A stretch of DNA of 64,000 nt from Mesorhizobium sp. WSM4306 (lineage in GTDB: Bacteria > Pseudomonadota > Alphaproteobacteria > Rhizobiales > Rhizobiaceae). Under the pieces are notes generated by a model. That model was not told the origin of the DNA and searched no databases. It saw nothing but the letters and a program-made list of their open reading frames with translations. Numbering within the stretch: position 1 is the first letter of the stretch; each line of letters begins with the position of its first letter. Both the position numbers and the translations under genes were made by a program. Location of the stretch: contig NZ_VFTC01000004.1 in the NCBI RefSeq assembly GCF_007003975.1, forward strand, positions 62,001 to 126,000, given 5' to 3'. Shown piece after piece: positions 28,622 to 37,535 of this stretch.

Positions 28622-28747
28622 TTGATCAAGGCAGGTTGGCTTGGCAGCAAGTTGCGATGGATCGCTATGCGCCTGGCCGGGCCGCGCGCGGCGCGCCGCT
28701 ATTCCGCCCTGTTTCATCAAATAGGCATTGAAGACCGAGGCCGCTAA
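28622..28747 (+). CDS. possible 41-residue basic peptide
   Basis: A TTG-started frame directly after the preceding stop. It encodes a basic amphipathic peptide (IKAGWLGSKLRWIAMRLAGP) and ends four bases inside the convergent gene. There is no ribosome site or family, so support is weak. Confidence 0.25.
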   Translation: MIKAGWLGSKLRWIAMRLAGPRAARRYSALFHQIGIEDRGR

Positions 28748-29382
28748 GGGTCGCGCAGCAACCCATCCTTATCGAACGTGTCCCATCCCTTCAGACTGGT
28801 CCGCGTTTGTTCGCGCGCTGAATTCGTCACAACAGGGAGGATCTGCGCGGACCCGCTTGAACGCGTCCGCGCGGCCTTGCCCGCGCCCCGCCGTCTGTTC
28901 TCTGCGACCTCTAACGCGTCCTCCGCTCTCCATAAGGTCGGGAGGTCGCGGTCAAGCACGTCTTCGATTTCGCAAGGATCGAAGACGTGGAAGGTAACCT
29001 TCCTGGCCCGCCCGCGCATCTTCACGGTTCGCGTCCCGATACTCTTGAGCCGGCCATCCTTCAGCCATTTCTGTCGCTCCCGAGAAGAAATGGAAAGAAT
29101 GTCCTCGGCCTCGCGCGGAAGCACGGGTAGCGTCTCGATTCGCTGAAGCAAACGATCGATTTTCGCCGACGCCGTCTTGAACTGATCGCTCTCACTCTGC
29201 TCCATTTGCATCGTTACGTTCCCGGCTTCAAAGACAACGAATTTTCGCGCAGCCAAAGGTAACCGGGCGCGAATCTCTCGCTCGATGCGCCTGGTTCTAA
29301 CCGAGGAGCCCAACGTGGCCGACGCCGGCAGCGGCCAGTTGGCAGTTAGGAAATGAGACGTTGCCGGAGTTCGCATGCTCAT
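28744..29382 (-). CDS. hypothetical protein with a DNA-binding-like middle
   Basis: Up to 212 residues. The region VLPREAEDILSISSRERQKW through LKDGRLKSIGTRTVKMRGRA looks like a helix-turn-helix followed by a basic wing, similar to excisionase-like folds, and then HVFDPCEIEDVLDRDLPTL. A downstream start at 29211 or 29205 (MQMEQSESDQFK) would remove 57 or 59 poorly conserved residues. The gene overlaps the end of the DUF72 gene by four bases, so it is coupled to it. Function unknown. Confidence 0.55.
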   Translation of the reverse strand: MSMRTPATSHFLTANWPLPASATLGSSVRTRRIEREIRARLPLAARKFVVFEAGNVTMQMEQSESDQFKTASAKIDRLLQRIETLPVLPREAEDILSISSRERQKWLKDGRLKSIGTRTVKMRGRARKVTFHVFDPCEIEDVLDRDLPTLWRAEDALEVAENRRRGAGKAARTRSSGSAQILPVVTNSAREQTRTSLKGWDTFDKDGLLRDP

Positions 29383-30326
29383 CGGAAACCGACCAGCGAT
29401 TTGGGGTTGCCCGTTTCGGCTTCGGGTCGGATGAAGCCCGCTTCCTCAAGAAGATCGCGCATCGTCAGCGCATTCCTTGGGGCAAACCCCTCGTAGTCGT
29501 TGTTGAAATAGACCCACGCTCTCCGCGCACCGCTGGCGCGAATCTTGTCGGCCCACTCAGCCAGTTCGCTGTTGGAGTAGTCATGTCGGTACCAGCGCTT
29601 CGGACCATGCAGCCGCAGGTAGACATCGTCGGCGGTGCGGACCAGCGCGTCCGGAAGTCGAGGCCCGCTGCAAGAGCAGAATACCGTGCCCGTCCCGCGG
29701 AAGGCGGCATGAACGGTATCATTCCACCAACTGGCATGACGAAATTCCACCACGTTGCGCCGACTATGGTCAAGCTGACTCAGGATGGCGCTTAGCCGGG
29801 CCTCGGTGAAGTGATAGCTGGGCGGCAGTTGGAAGAGGAAGCAGCCCATCCGTTCGCCGAGGATATCGGCGATCAGTCCAAAGTCTTTCACCAGAGCCGT
29901 TGTATCTTCGAACTTCTGGATGTGCGTGATCAGTTCACACACTTTGACCGTGTATATGAATGTTCGGGTTCCCGGCTGACGCAGCCAGCTTTTCACGTTC
30001 GCGACGGTCGGCCATGAATAGAAGGATGCGTTGATTTCAACAGTGTCGAAGCACTCGGCGTAGTGGCCGAACCATTCGCTCGTTGGAAGCTCTATTGGGT
30101 AAAACGCTCCTCGCCATTTCCAATAGAACCAGCCGGAACAGCCCACAAAGGCCGATGCCGCCAAAGCGGCAGACTGGCGTTCCGGAGACGTCGCCGCCAG
30201 CCGGGCTAGGTGCATCTTTTCAGCGCGTCCGATGTTAGCCGCGCGCTGCTTGTCTCGTCGCAGTCTGCGCCTTTCCCGGCGTTCCTCGGGTCCGATTTTG
30301 CGCGTTATGACGACAGTTTCGTTCAT
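29379..30326 (-). CDS. DUF72 TIM-barrel protein
   Basis: A 315-residue member of DUF72 (PF01904), a TIM-barrel family of unknown reaction. Family blocks are SAFVGCSGWFYWKWRGAFYP, AECFDTVEINASFYSWPTVA, TRTFIYTVKVCELITHIQKF, LGERMGCFLFQLPPSYHFTE, VVEFRHASWWNDTVHA and RAWVYFNNDYEGFAPRNALT. A 50-residue basic N-terminal extension (RRERRRLRRDKQRAANIG) precedes the domain. It is the first gene of a two-gene unit with 28744-29382. No stress promoter was found. Confidence 0.9.
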   Translation of the reverse strand: MNETVVITRKIGPEERRERRRLRRDKQRAANIGRAEKMHLARLAATSPERQSAALAASAFVGCSGWFYWKWRGAFYPIELPTSEWFGHYAECFDTVEINASFYSWPTVANVKSWLRQPGTRTFIYTVKVCELITHIQKFEDTTALVKDFGLIADILGERMGCFLFQLPPSYHFTEARLSAILSQLDHSRRNVVEFRHASWWNDTVHAAFRGTGTVFCSCSGPRLPDALVRTADDVYLRLHGPKRWYRHDYSNSELAEWADKIRASGARRAWVYFNNDYEGFAPRNALTMRDLLEEAGFIRPEAETGNPKSLVGFR

Positions 30327-30366
30327 GGCAGACCTCCAACCCTCATAATCCGCGCCGGCGCGCGGA

Positions 30367-30560
30367 TTAGGAATCGGGCGCGTAAATCAGGCCGATCTGT
30401 TTTGATCCGCAGACCTCGCACTTCAGCCTCGGCCTGATGTCCCACTCCATAGCGGAGTGTCCGGCCCGCGGTCGCGCAGCTCTTCCAGATTTAGAATGAC
30501 CGCATGCACGCGACGTTGCAGAACGCCGTGACTGCCATCTTCGCGTCGATGGCGACTGGA
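30367..30560 (-). pseudogene. small zinc-ribbon-type protein, frameshifted
   Basis: The C-terminal part reads DIRPRLKCEVCGSKQIGLIY, with a CxxC. The upstream coding signal is in another frame (VILNLEELRDRGPDTPLW). The family resembles short rhizobial zinc-ribbon proteins that end in a CSRCGS-type motif. The N-terminal CxxC is not recognisable. Confidence 0.4.
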
Positions 30561-30578
30561 GCGTCCACGTAGCGCCTA

Positions 30579-30803
30579 TCATTTCGGCTCGCCTTCAGCA
30601 TCGGAGTGGACGATTGCGTCGAGAATGCCTCGTAAACGCTCCCCGTATCTTCCTCGATTTCGGTGCTGCTGATGCCGAATTCCTTGGCGTCGGCAAACAG
30701 CTTTTCGGTCAGCTCGGCAACGAGAGATCATATCTGCGCCTGCCGTCTCCGGCACGTTGGTGGAGATCCATCGATATAGAAAGTCGGTGCCGCGTGCGCT
30801 CAT
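30579..30803 (-). pseudogene. DUF768 protein with compensating frameshifts
   Basis: The first part (MSARGTDFLYRWISTNVPET) and the last (LRGILDAIVHSDAEGEPK) are in the same frame. The middle, ELTEKLFADAKEFGISSTEI, is in another. All three match the intact DUF768 genes at 34465-34677 and 50871-51092. DUF768 (PF05589) is a short family known from Mesorhizobium, of unknown function. The stress promoter lies eight bases before the ATG. Confidence 0.6.
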
Positions 30804-30811
30804 GAGGACAT

Positions 30812-30836
30812 AAGCTCGCGGTTTTTGTTAGGTTCC
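30812..30836 (-). promoter_or_regulatory. EcfG/RpoE2-type promoter for the DUF768 gene
   Basis: GGAAC, 18 bases, TT on the minus strand. Only eight bases separate TT from ATG, again suggesting an almost leaderless message. Confidence 0.5.
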
Positions 30837-30968
30837 ACGCATATTGACGCCGGCGGCGGCCGCGCCAGAATCATGCATGGGCCAAGGCATCAAAGTCGGC
30901 GATACCGTCGCGATAACTGCAACCGTGCGCAATGCTCGTGATGCCCATGGTCCTGATTTGCGCCGCGG

Positions 30969-30994
30969 ACCCGCCAAGTCCGGCGGGTTTTTTT
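30969..30994 (+). terminator. strong intrinsic terminator
   Basis: ACCCGCC and GGCGGGT arms followed by seven T on the plus strand. The only plus-strand candidate before it is a short frame at 30877 (MGQGIKVGDTVAITATVRNA) that has no stop before the hairpin. It may be a broken small gene. The interval 30837-31001 holds nothing else. Confidence 0.6.
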
Positions 30995-31001
30995 GTGCCC
31001 C

Positions 31002-31214
31002 TCAAGTTGGAGCAGAAGCCAAGGGATCGACCGACGGGCCTGAACGCGGGGCCTTTGCCTCTTCTGCTATGACCACCAATGCCTCTAGTGTGATTGCGGC
31101 CCCTGACATGAGAATGGCGATGTCTCCGCTGGCGCCGGTCAATGACAATTCCTTCGCACGATGTTGCAACGCGATGCTGAGTTCCTTGAGTCTTCTGCGG
31201 AGGTCGTCGTCCAT
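31002..31214 (-). CDS. 70-residue hypothetical protein
   Basis: It starts MDDDLRRRLKELSIALQHRA and continues as an amphipathic helix, then a short hydrophobic helix (IAILMSGAAITLEALVVIAE). ATG 31214 has AGGGAG upstream and a stress promoter 27 bases further. No family recognised; possibly a small membrane-associated stress protein. Confidence 0.6.
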   Translation of the reverse strand: MDDDLRRRLKELSIALQHRAKELSLTGASGDIAILMSGAAITLEALVVIAEEAKAPRSGPSVDPLASAPT

Positions 31215-31241
31215 TTGCGTTCTCCCTATTGGAATTGGAGC

Positions 31242-31266
31242 AACGCGCCTGCTGACAACCCGTTCC
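31242..31266 (-). promoter_or_regulatory. EcfG/RpoE2-type promoter
   Basis: GGAAC, 18 bases, TT on the minus strand before the 70-residue gene. Confidence 0.55.
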
Positions 31267-31299
31267 GCCGTGATGGCAGTGAACAACGGCTGACCGAGT

Positions 31300-31497
31300 T
31301 TACACTTTGGGCTTTCGCCTGCTCTTCGGCAGAACCGGTTTTGGATTAAGCCTCAGCCACTGGCCGGCAGCATAATTCCTGGCGAATTCCTCTCGCTCGA
31401 AAAGGCGCTTGGTCACCGTCCCAGCTTCCACGATCTGGACAGCCCACTGGCCGTCTAGCTGCGCAATCGAAACACTACATTTAGGATGCTCATCCAT
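31300..31497 (-). CDS. 65-residue hypothetical protein, paralogue of 33245-33427
   Basis: The pattern VSIAQLDGQWAVQIVEAG, RLFEREEFARNYAAGQWLRL is shared with the plus-strand protein at 33245-33427 (VELVDGYGEWHVRVVEED, FEIESFALAYAEGQRRRL). This is a beta-hairpin with a conserved Trp-x-Val followed by a helix with a Tyr-Ala-x-Gly-Gln motif. Function unknown. It overlaps the gene upstream by eight bases. Confidence 0.65.
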   Translation of the reverse strand: MDEHPKCSVSIAQLDGQWAVQIVEAGTVTKRLFEREEFARNYAAGQWLRLNPKPVLPKSRRKPKV

Positions 31498-31765
31498 CGC
31501 GTCTCTCGCCCTGCACTACCACGGACGGAAGTAGAAAACACTTATGCCCGACGGCGCTGATCAACGTTTGAAACGCACAAACCCGGCGCTGTAAGGTTAC
31601 CGTCCCAACCTCTGAGCCAAGCCAGTTCGCCTCTGAAGCCAGGCGTTCCGCAGCCTCCCGCGATAGCCCGACAAAAACCTTTCCATCTCTCTCCGCCGGC
31701 ATCCCGGCGACCTCATCGTAAACCAGCCAAAGGTCGGCTGGATCCATGATAGCAACAAACCGCAT
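31490..31765 (-). CDS. hypothetical protein, about 91 residues
   Basis: Starts MRFVAIMDPADLWLVYDEVA, followed by GKVFVGLSREAAERLASEAN. This is a compact alpha/beta start typical of small rhizobial orphan genes. ATG 31765 was preferred to an earlier one because the coding sequence begins there. A stress promoter with 19-base spacing lies 29 bases upstream and would drive this gene and 31300-31497. Confidence 0.5.
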   Translation of the reverse strand: MRFVAIMDPADLWLVYDEVAGMPAERDGKVFVGLSREAAERLASEANWLGSEVGTVTLQRRVCAFQTLISAVGHKCFLLPSVVVQGERRDG

Positions 31766-31794
31766 GCATGCGCTCCAACCCGGTAGCACTATCT

Positions 31795-31820
31795 AATTTC
31801 GCGACGTTCTTAATTGTTCC
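31795..31820 (-). promoter_or_regulatory. EcfG/RpoE2-type promoter, 19-base spacing
   Basis: GGAAC, 19 bases, TT on the minus strand. The known consensus allows 18 or 19. The interval 31821-32051 holds no supported gene. Confidence 0.45.
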
Positions 31821-32051
31821 GCGTCGGATAAGAAAATCCGGAGAGGAAGTCGCCGAAAACCCGCCGCGACCTCGGGTGCGGAGCCGTGGCGCGTTCAAGG
31901 CTGCCGGCGCTCGTATGCACGCTAGAGCGCAGCAGCGTTCAGCTCGCCGCGCCGGCCGGCGCTGGCCTTGGTGTGCCGGTCGCACTCCGGCGGCTGTAGA
32001 GGCCGATCGCGCACCCAGGCGCCATCGTACCGAATAGTCGGGACTAGATAG

Positions 32052-32300
32052 TCAAGCTGGTCCGATCTCAGGCTCGCCAAGCACTGCGGCAAACGGCACT
32101 ACGAGAACGACCCGGCCGCTCTGGTCGGTGACTTCAAAACTGCAATCAGATTGCGTCCACCCGGGCGCCGAAGACGAGATCGCGTGCTGCGGCGAGCGCG
32201 TGGTCGTGCAGAGCCTTCTCGTCGGGTAGCTCATCGCCTTCACAATCGGGCGTGATGCGACCGCGACAGCGTATATTCATGAAAGTAGCGCAACTTCAAC
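32052..32300 (-). pseudogene. DUF6894 protein with two frameshifts
   Basis: Blocks in successive frames are LRYFHEYTL, then ITPDCEGDELPDEKALHDHA with LAAARDLVFGARVDAI, then DCSFEVTDQSGRVVLVVPFA. In order they give a full DUF6894 protein of the common rhizobial kind. It follows the Crp-like remnant directly on the same strand. Confidence 0.55.
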
Positions 32301-33000
32301 TCACCGGCCTCGCTTGATCGGGAGCACGAACACGTTGGAATACTCCTTCTCGGCAAAGCCGTAGATTGGCCGGCGAGATATTCCAGCTTGTCGCGATCGC
32401 GTATCGTGATTTGGCCGCGGGTGGCTCGAATGGCTCCGGTGCCTTCCAGCATTTGCACCGCGAGCGTGACGCCGGGTCGACGGGCACCGAGCATAATACT
32501 CATGAATTCGTGGGTGATAGACATGTCGTCATGCTCCATCCGATCGTGCGTCATCAGCAGCCAGCATGCGAGCCGCTCCTCAAGCGCATAACCGGCGTTT
32601 GCGTAAGCGGTCTGACTGACTTGAACGATGAACGTGTGTATGAAGCGCAGCAGGTGCGCGCGCATCCGGGCTGCGCTCCATCGCAGACTGGAGCTTGGCT
32701 GAACCAATCCGAACCGCGTCGCCAGCGGCCTGAACCAGGCAGCTATGAGGTGTGCGATCGATGCCGAGTACGACCGTGTTCCTGCCAACCCCTCCAATCC
32801 GACCATGCCGACTTCGAACCGCCGCTCCCCGGTATCTGCGACGATGGAAGCAATTCCATATTCCGGTGAGCGATTTTCTGATCGGCTCGAAACAGATGGT
32901 CGCGCACCGCTAAGGTTATCCTCTCCAGGTGGGTTGCAACAGTGCAAAGTCATCCGCGCAAAGGGACGCCAATAGACGATTGCGAACGGTCGATTGTTGA
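32301..33000 (-). pseudogene. Crp/Fnr-family regulator, several frameshifts
   Basis: The recoverable blocks are YGIASIVADTGERRFEVGMV and GLEGLAG from the cyclic-nucleotide-type domain, VVLGIDRTPHSCLVQAAGDA in another frame, then VSQTAYANAGYALEERLACW, LLMTHDRMEHDDMSITHEFM and SIMLGARRPGVTLAVQMLEG for the helix-turn-helix. The C-terminus YGFAEKEYSNVFVLPIKRG is again in another frame. At least three frameshifts are needed. The type is the rhizobial Crp/Fnr regulator without the FNR cysteines. Confidence 0.65.
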
Positions 33001-33244
33001 AGCTGAGCCATGCTCTTGGCCTCCGGTCTGGGGCAAGAGCACGAGCACCGCTATCTCTCAGCCGCTTGCGCCCTAACAGTCAGCAAGCGTTGGCTTAACT
33101 ATCCCCACCTAGTCAGAGCAATGGCTAAGAGCATTTTTCGAGACCAGAAGCGGCTTGGGTACGAGTCCGTACTAACATTTCTTAATGCGGCCGAGTCTAA
33201 CGAAGTTAGATTTCCAATTGTCATCTACGACGAGGACGATTGCC

Positions 33245-33427
33245 GTGGAAAAAACCGTATTGAACGTTCCGTGTGTCGAATTGGTCGACGGGTACGGTGA
33301 ATGGCACGTCCGTGTGGTTGAGGAAGACCATGAGCACACGCGGTCATTCGAGATCGAATCCTTCGCCTTGGCCTACGCGGAAGGTCAACGGCGACGATTG
33401 GCGCTCGCAGATTTCACACGGATCTAG
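33245..33427 (+). CDS. 60-residue hypothetical protein, paralogue of 31300-31497
   Basis: GTG-started; the upstream GAGGA fits. The sequence NVPCVELVDGYGEWHVRVVE followed by SFEIESFALAYAEGQRRRLA matches the minus-strand paralogue 1.8 kb away in its Trp-x-Val strand and Tyr-Ala-x-Gly-Gln helix. Function unknown. Confidence 0.55.
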   Translation: MEKTVLNVPCVELVDGYGEWHVRVVEEDHEHTRSFEIESFALAYAEGQRRRLALADFTRI

Positions 33428-33510
33428 CCTTGAGGAGCTGGTGAGGAAAGCGCCGCTCCGGCGTCTGGTCTGGATGATGAAGTTGCCAGCAAGCTGCAAA
33501 GGAGGCTGCC

Positions 33511-33669
33511 ATGAAAAAACGGCGCATCGACAAGGAAAGACTTGAAAGAGCCGACCGCGAAGCGCGTAAGCTGATCGACGCCGAACGTCAGGCCAGAGAC
33601 GCCAAAACATCCCGGCTCAGAGAGTTGAGGCTCAGCGCAGGCCAAGGCTTGGCGCTTGTCAAAGCGTAG
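33511..33669 (+). CDS. 52-residue basic coiled peptide
   Basis: ATG 33511 follows a near-perfect ribosome site (AAAGGAGG, five bases of spacing). The product is MKKRRIDKERLERADREARK and on, rich in Arg, Lys, Glu and Ala, predicted as one charged helix. No family recognised. Confidence 0.55.
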   Translation: MKKRRIDKERLERADREARKLIDAERQARDAKTSRLRELRLSAGQGLALVKA

Positions 33670-33896
33670 TGAACTGTGGGCAGGGACCCCGTAACTCTTG
33701 ACAGTGGGAACCCTTGCGATCGTTCAAGGTGGAGCCGGGGCGGCGCGTTCTTCATCGGTTCGTGCCGCTGCCGAGATGTCGGTCGTCTTGATCGGCCCGC
33801 GCAGCCTTGACCGCAGGCGCGGGCCATCCCCTCTAAGGTTCCCTATGACGAACAACGTCTCGAAAACTCAGGCTCGACAAAGCCTCTGGGCGCGTC

Positions 33897-34108
33897 CTAG
33901 TCGATGGTGAGCAGGTTTACCAACCGGCCAGCTTCCCGCTCTTTGAGCGCTTCTTTGAAAGCCTGTGCGGCAGCATCGCACGCCGGCCTAGATGGTCCGT
34001 AAAGATTGAGAAAATGATCGTAGCCGACTTCTCGGACAAACCATGCTTCGATGCGAATTCACCTACAGGGTATTGCCCCTTCCGCTCCTGCGACCTTCTG
34101 CCCTGCAT
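33897..34108 (-). pseudogene. DUF3606-like protein with C-terminal CDAAA motif, one frameshift
   Basis: ATG 34108 (GAGGAAC upstream) gives QYPVGEFASKHGLSEKSATI, the DUF3606-like helix pair. After a frame change near 33995 it continues YGPSRPACDAAAQAFKEALK. The same joined architecture, intact, is seen at 51451-51906. Confidence 0.55.
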
Positions 34109-34464
34109 TGTCCGTTCCTCGATCACCCAAATGGTTCGACGCTCCTAAAAATTCGCGCGCAATGCGGCGAGGGTCAAGACAGGTGATCAAGGTAGGCGCC
34201 TGGTGGGGGCGTAGTCGACTACGCCATCGATTACACTGCACAAATGAGATGGAAACTAACCTTGTCCTTGCACATTTTTCCGAGCCCGTAATCTTTGCGC
34301 CGAAAACAAACAGCGCCGCTTTTGAACAAGCTTCAAACGCCCGACTGCGTGGCCAAAAAAGTGCTCCGTGCCACGCGCCAAGCGCTGAATGCAAAATCCG
34401 CGAGAGCATCGGCAAAGATCGTGAACACAGTGGAAACCATTGCGGGAACTGAGGTTGTAGCGCC

Positions 34465-34677
34465 ATGAGCCCGCGTGGCATCGACTTCCTCAATGGCTGG
34501 ATTGCCAACAATATTCCTGAGAAAGCTAAAAGCGACGCAGTGACGGTAAGCGAATTCACACATAAGCTTTTCGCCGATGCAAAAGCGATCGGAATCAAGC
34601 GAGGCGAGATCGACGAGGAAGTCGACAGCGTCTACCAGACGCTTGTAGAAGCCCCGGTACATTTGCTCCGACGTTGA
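34465..34677 (+). CDS. DUF768 family protein
   Basis: A 70-residue intact member of DUF768: MSPRGIDFLNGWIANNIPEK, then SEFTHKLFADAKAIGIKRGE, IDEEVDSVYQTLVEAPVHLL. It is close in plan to 50871-51092 and to the broken copy at 30579-30803. Function unknown. It is restricted, as far as is known, to Mesorhizobium and relatives. No stress promoter was found, unlike the broken copy. Confidence 0.8.
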   Translation: MSPRGIDFLNGWIANNIPEKAKSDAVTVSEFTHKLFADAKAIGIKRGEIDEEVDSVYQTLVEAPVHLLRR

Positions 34678-34961
34678 ATGGGATACTCTCGCCCTTTGGA
34701 AAACCCGCCAGCCACGCGGTCGGAACGCTTTCCGCAGAGGACCCGCGACTGCGATCCGCGCTTTCTCGCTGAGCCGTCCAACACAAGAAAAGTCTTCGCA
34801 AGGAACGTCCCTGCCGCCGCCATGATCGGCCAACGCCGTTTCCCCTTCAACTCATGGCAAAGCCCAGAGTCGAACTTGAGCAACTGCGAGATCTTTTCGT
34901 CAGTCGAGAGCAGTCCGTTTTCGACTATCTGTCGAACCTTCGTTTCGGTGATCATCACCAT
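34632..34961 (-). CDS. hypothetical protein, possibly frameshifted
   Basis: ATG 34961 (GAGGA upstream) gives VMITETKVRQIVENGLLSTD, EKISQLLKFDSGLCHELKGK, a helical start with convincing codon use. The remainder is basic and low in coding character and overlaps the DUF768 gene on the other strand, so the true gene may end earlier in another frame. Confidence 0.35.
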   Translation of the reverse strand: MVMITETKVRQIVENGLLSTDEKISQLLKFDSGLCHELKGKRRWPIMAAAGTFLAKTFLVLDGSARKRGSQSRVLCGKRSDRVAGGFSKGREYPIQRRSKCTGASTSVW

Positions 34962-35212
34962 GCTGGCGTCCTCGACTAAGATCAGCGCCAACGTCGATCT
35001 TGTCAGGACGTTCCACCGTCCCGGTCGAAAATCGATGTGCGCGGAAGCGTGACACATCGATCGACCTGTCGAATCTTCAACGACAGCGTATCTCAAAAGG
35101 TCCCGAAGCGGGGGTTGCCAAGCAGAGCCAAGTCGACTGGCCTGGGGCCATGGATCCGCTTGTCACAACGATCGCGGCCGCGGATGGAAATCGTACAGAG
35201 CTAGCTTGCGGA

Positions 35213-35237
35213 GGAACAAATCATCGTCTCGCAAATT
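35213..35237 (+). promoter_or_regulatory. EcfG/RpoE2-type promoter
   Basis: GGAAC, 18 bases, TT on the plus strand, 40 bases before the 61-residue gene at 35278. Confidence 0.55.
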
Positions 35238-35277
35238 CGTATTGGACGTGGCTGAATTGCTAAGCGAGGAGGAAGTG

Positions 35278-35463
35278 ATGGGGTTTTTCGGAAGGTATTT
35301 TTCGGGCCTCTTCGGGAAAAAAGGACAGCCGGAAAAGCGCAGCGGGGACATGCGCAAGGCGACCGGCGCAGGTCCCGCTCTGGCAGCTCACTCGAAGGAC
35401 GCAAAGAGTGCAGCTCCTACCGGCCACAATGCGACGGCAGCGAGGAAGAAAGCCGACAGCTAA
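35278..35463 (+). CDS. 61-residue basic hypothetical protein
   Basis: ATG 35278 has GAGGAGG upstream. The product begins MGFFGRYFSGLFGKKGQPEK and is then lysine-, alanine- and serine-rich and probably unstructured. The aromatic/glycine N-terminus could bind membrane. No family recognised. Downstream to 35641 nothing further is seen. Confidence 0.6.
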   Translation: MGFFGRYFSGLFGKKGQPEKRSGDMRKATGAGPALAAHSKDAKSAAPTGHNATAARKKADS

Positions 35464-35641
35464 CCGATGCGGATCATTATGCTCTCATGGTGTGCAGACT
35501 GCCAAGGCGGCGGCGCGGCCCCCGCTTCATGACAAGACATGGCAACGAAAGATGCGCCAAAGGAAGCTTCCATGATCGCCAGCCGCCTGATGACATTTCA
35601 CTGAGACCCTTACCGCGCTGCGGTCCCAAGGTTTGAATCAC

Positions 35642-36310
35642 ATGAGATCAATCCCAGTGCCAGGTACCGTGGTCTTTGGGGACCTTGGCGAGGTCGAGCC
35701 TTTGAGCCGGAGATTTGGCGGCGATCGCGGCATGCCGCTCGACCGTTACTATATCGAGAGTTTCCTGGAGCGTCATGCAAACGACATTCGGGGGCGTGTC
35801 GCGGAAATAGGCGACAACGTCTACACGCTCCGTTTTGGTCTCGACCGTGTCGTGCGTTCCGACATCATCGACTCGCCTGAGAGTGCCAATCCACACGCCA
35901 CAATGCGCATCGATTTGCAGAACGAGGATGCCGTGGAGGGCGGATGCCTTGACTGCATCATCGTGACTCAGACGCTGCATATGATCTATGAGGTGCGGGG
36001 TGCCCTTGCTACTATCCATCGCGCCTTGGCGTCAGGCGGCGTCGTACTAGCGACGGTACCAGGTATTACGTCAATCGACGCCCATGACGGACCAGAAAAA
36101 TGGTTCTGGGCGATGACCCAGACTGCGGCACAACGCCTCTTCGAAGAACGGTTTGGCTCCTCCGCAGTGGAGGTACAGCAATTCGGCAACGTGCTCGCCG
36201 CTACAGCCTTCCTTCAGGGTCTCGCATTCGAAGAGATCGATCGCGCAAGCCTCGACGTCGTTGATCCCTTGTACCCTGTCATTACCGCAATCAGGGCCAC
36301 CAAATCCTGA
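35642..36310 (+). CDS. SAM-dependent methyltransferase-like protein
   Basis: A 222-residue class I methyltransferase fold. Blocks are RVAEIGDNVYTLRFGLDRVV (motif I region, with EIGDN in place of the usual glycine-rich loop), DLQNEDAVEGGCLDCIIVTQ, TLHMIYEVRGALATIHRALA and GGVVLATVPGITSI. The weak glycine loop is common in glycan-associated methyltransferases. It stands at the edge of the glycan island and may modify a sugar, but the substrate is unknown. ATG 35642 was taken instead of an upstream TTG. Confidence 0.75.
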   Translation: MRSIPVPGTVVFGDLGEVEPLSRRFGGDRGMPLDRYYIESFLERHANDIRGRVAEIGDNVYTLRFGLDRVVRSDIIDSPESANPHATMRIDLQNEDAVEGGCLDCIIVTQTLHMIYEVRGALATIHRALASGGVVLATVPGITSIDAHDGPEKWFWAMTQTAAQRLFEERFGSSAVEVQQFGNVLAATAFLQGLAFEEIDRASLDVVDPLYPVITAIRATKS

Positions 36311-36335
36311 TATCCTGCACGTCCCGCTCCCGAAC

Positions 36336-37535
36336 TCATGGAACTGAGTGGAGGCGAGCCTTATCCGTACGAGCTCCGAGCAACTGCCGGAAGATATGAC
36401 TCGTCAACGTCGCCGACTGTTGGATATCGAAGCAGGCTTGCGCTCGCCTCACGCTGGCACCGGACATCGACTTCAGTCTTGCTGGGTTGGATAAAAGGGA
36501 GATTGCCGCCAAGGCGACGCCTTCCCAGTCTCCGGGATATTCCGACACGATACCCGGCCACTCGGTGGTGCCCACGAGAACACCGGTTTCGCCTGTGGCG
36601 ACGATTTCCGGTACTCCGCCGACGCCGATCGCCACGACCGGCACGCCTGATGCCATGGCCTCCAGGATGGTGAGCGGCATCGCGTCTGCGCGAGACGTAT
36701 GCAACAGCAAGTCAAGTGCCGGATAAATCCGATGTGGTTCGCGCGCAAGCCCGATCATATGGATGCGAGACTCCAGTCCCGCGCGTCGCACTGTAGCCCC
36801 AAGGTCCTTTTCCATTAACCCGGTCCCAACCATTGCGAAATGCACCTCGGGTCGCCTTTGCAATATGAATTCGGCTGCCTTGATGAACTTGTCGGGGCCT
36901 TTTTCCCAAGCCAGCCTGCCGACGAACCCAACCACTATGTCGGCAGGGCCGACGTTGATCGTTTGGCGGAACTCTGCGGGGTCAGCGGACTTCGGATGAA
37001 ACTTTGCGAGGTCGACTCCGTTGGGAACGAGGCTCACAAGCTCAGGCGCCAATCCCACCGCAAGTGCCTGTGACCAGGCTTCACGGCACACCACAATGGT
37101 ATGGCTCCCGGTTGTGCGCGCGACGCTGATTTCCTGCGCATGCAAGCTCATGCCATGCAATGTGGCTACGGTCGGCGTCCCGCTCAGTCGGCCGGCTATG
37201 GCCGCCACGGTATGCGCGTTCATCAGGTGCGCGTGGAGCAGACCGACACCCGTTTCGCGGACGAGTGTGCAGATCAGTTCGACTGTCTTCCAAGGCGGAT
37301 CGTCACGCAGCGGCGCAATATAGACGTCTCTGCCTTCGGACCGGAGCAAGGCGGTATAAGGGCTCTCAAAAGGGCATAGCAGCGAGACTTTGAACTCGTT
37401 CGATGGCAGGTTTGCGGCCAGGTTGCGCACATAGTTTTCCATGCCGCCGACAATGGCGTTACCCAAAACCTCAAGGACATGCGTGCGCTCATCAGTTTGG
37501 CCGCCTGGCAGCACGCGCGGTGACCGGGTCATCAA
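36336..37535 (-). CDS. glycosyltransferase family 4
   Basis: A 399-residue GT-B glycosyltransferase. The N-terminal domain has NAIVGGMENYVRNLAANL (the G-G-x-E acceptor loop) and HAHLMNAHTVAAIAG. The C-terminal domain has VGRLAWEKGPDKFIKAAEFI and LLHTSRADAMPLTILEAMAS, the GT4 E-x7-E motif. It is cytoplasmic and transfers a sugar from a nucleotide donor. It overlaps the amidohydrolase gene by four bases, so the two form an operon read away from the glf operon. The far end meets the methyltransferase gene convergently. Confidence 0.9.
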   Translation of the reverse strand: MMTRSPRVLPGGQTDERTHVLEVLGNAIVGGMENYVRNLAANLPSNEFKVSLLCPFESPYTALLRSEGRDVYIAPLRDDPPWKTVELICTLVRETGVGLLHAHLMNAHTVAAIAGRLSGTPTVATLHGMSLHAQEISVARTTGSHTIVVCREAWSQALAVGLAPELVSLVPNGVDLAKFHPKSADPAEFRQTINVGPADIVVGFVGRLAWEKGPDKFIKAAEFILQRRPEVHFAMVGTGLMEKDLGATVRRAGLESRIHMIGLAREPHRIYPALDLLLHTSRADAMPLTILEAMASGVPVVAIGVGGVPEIVATGETGVLVGTTEWPGIVSEYPGDWEGVALAAISLLSNPARLKSMSGASVRRAQACFDIQQSATLTSHIFRQLLGARTDKARLHSVP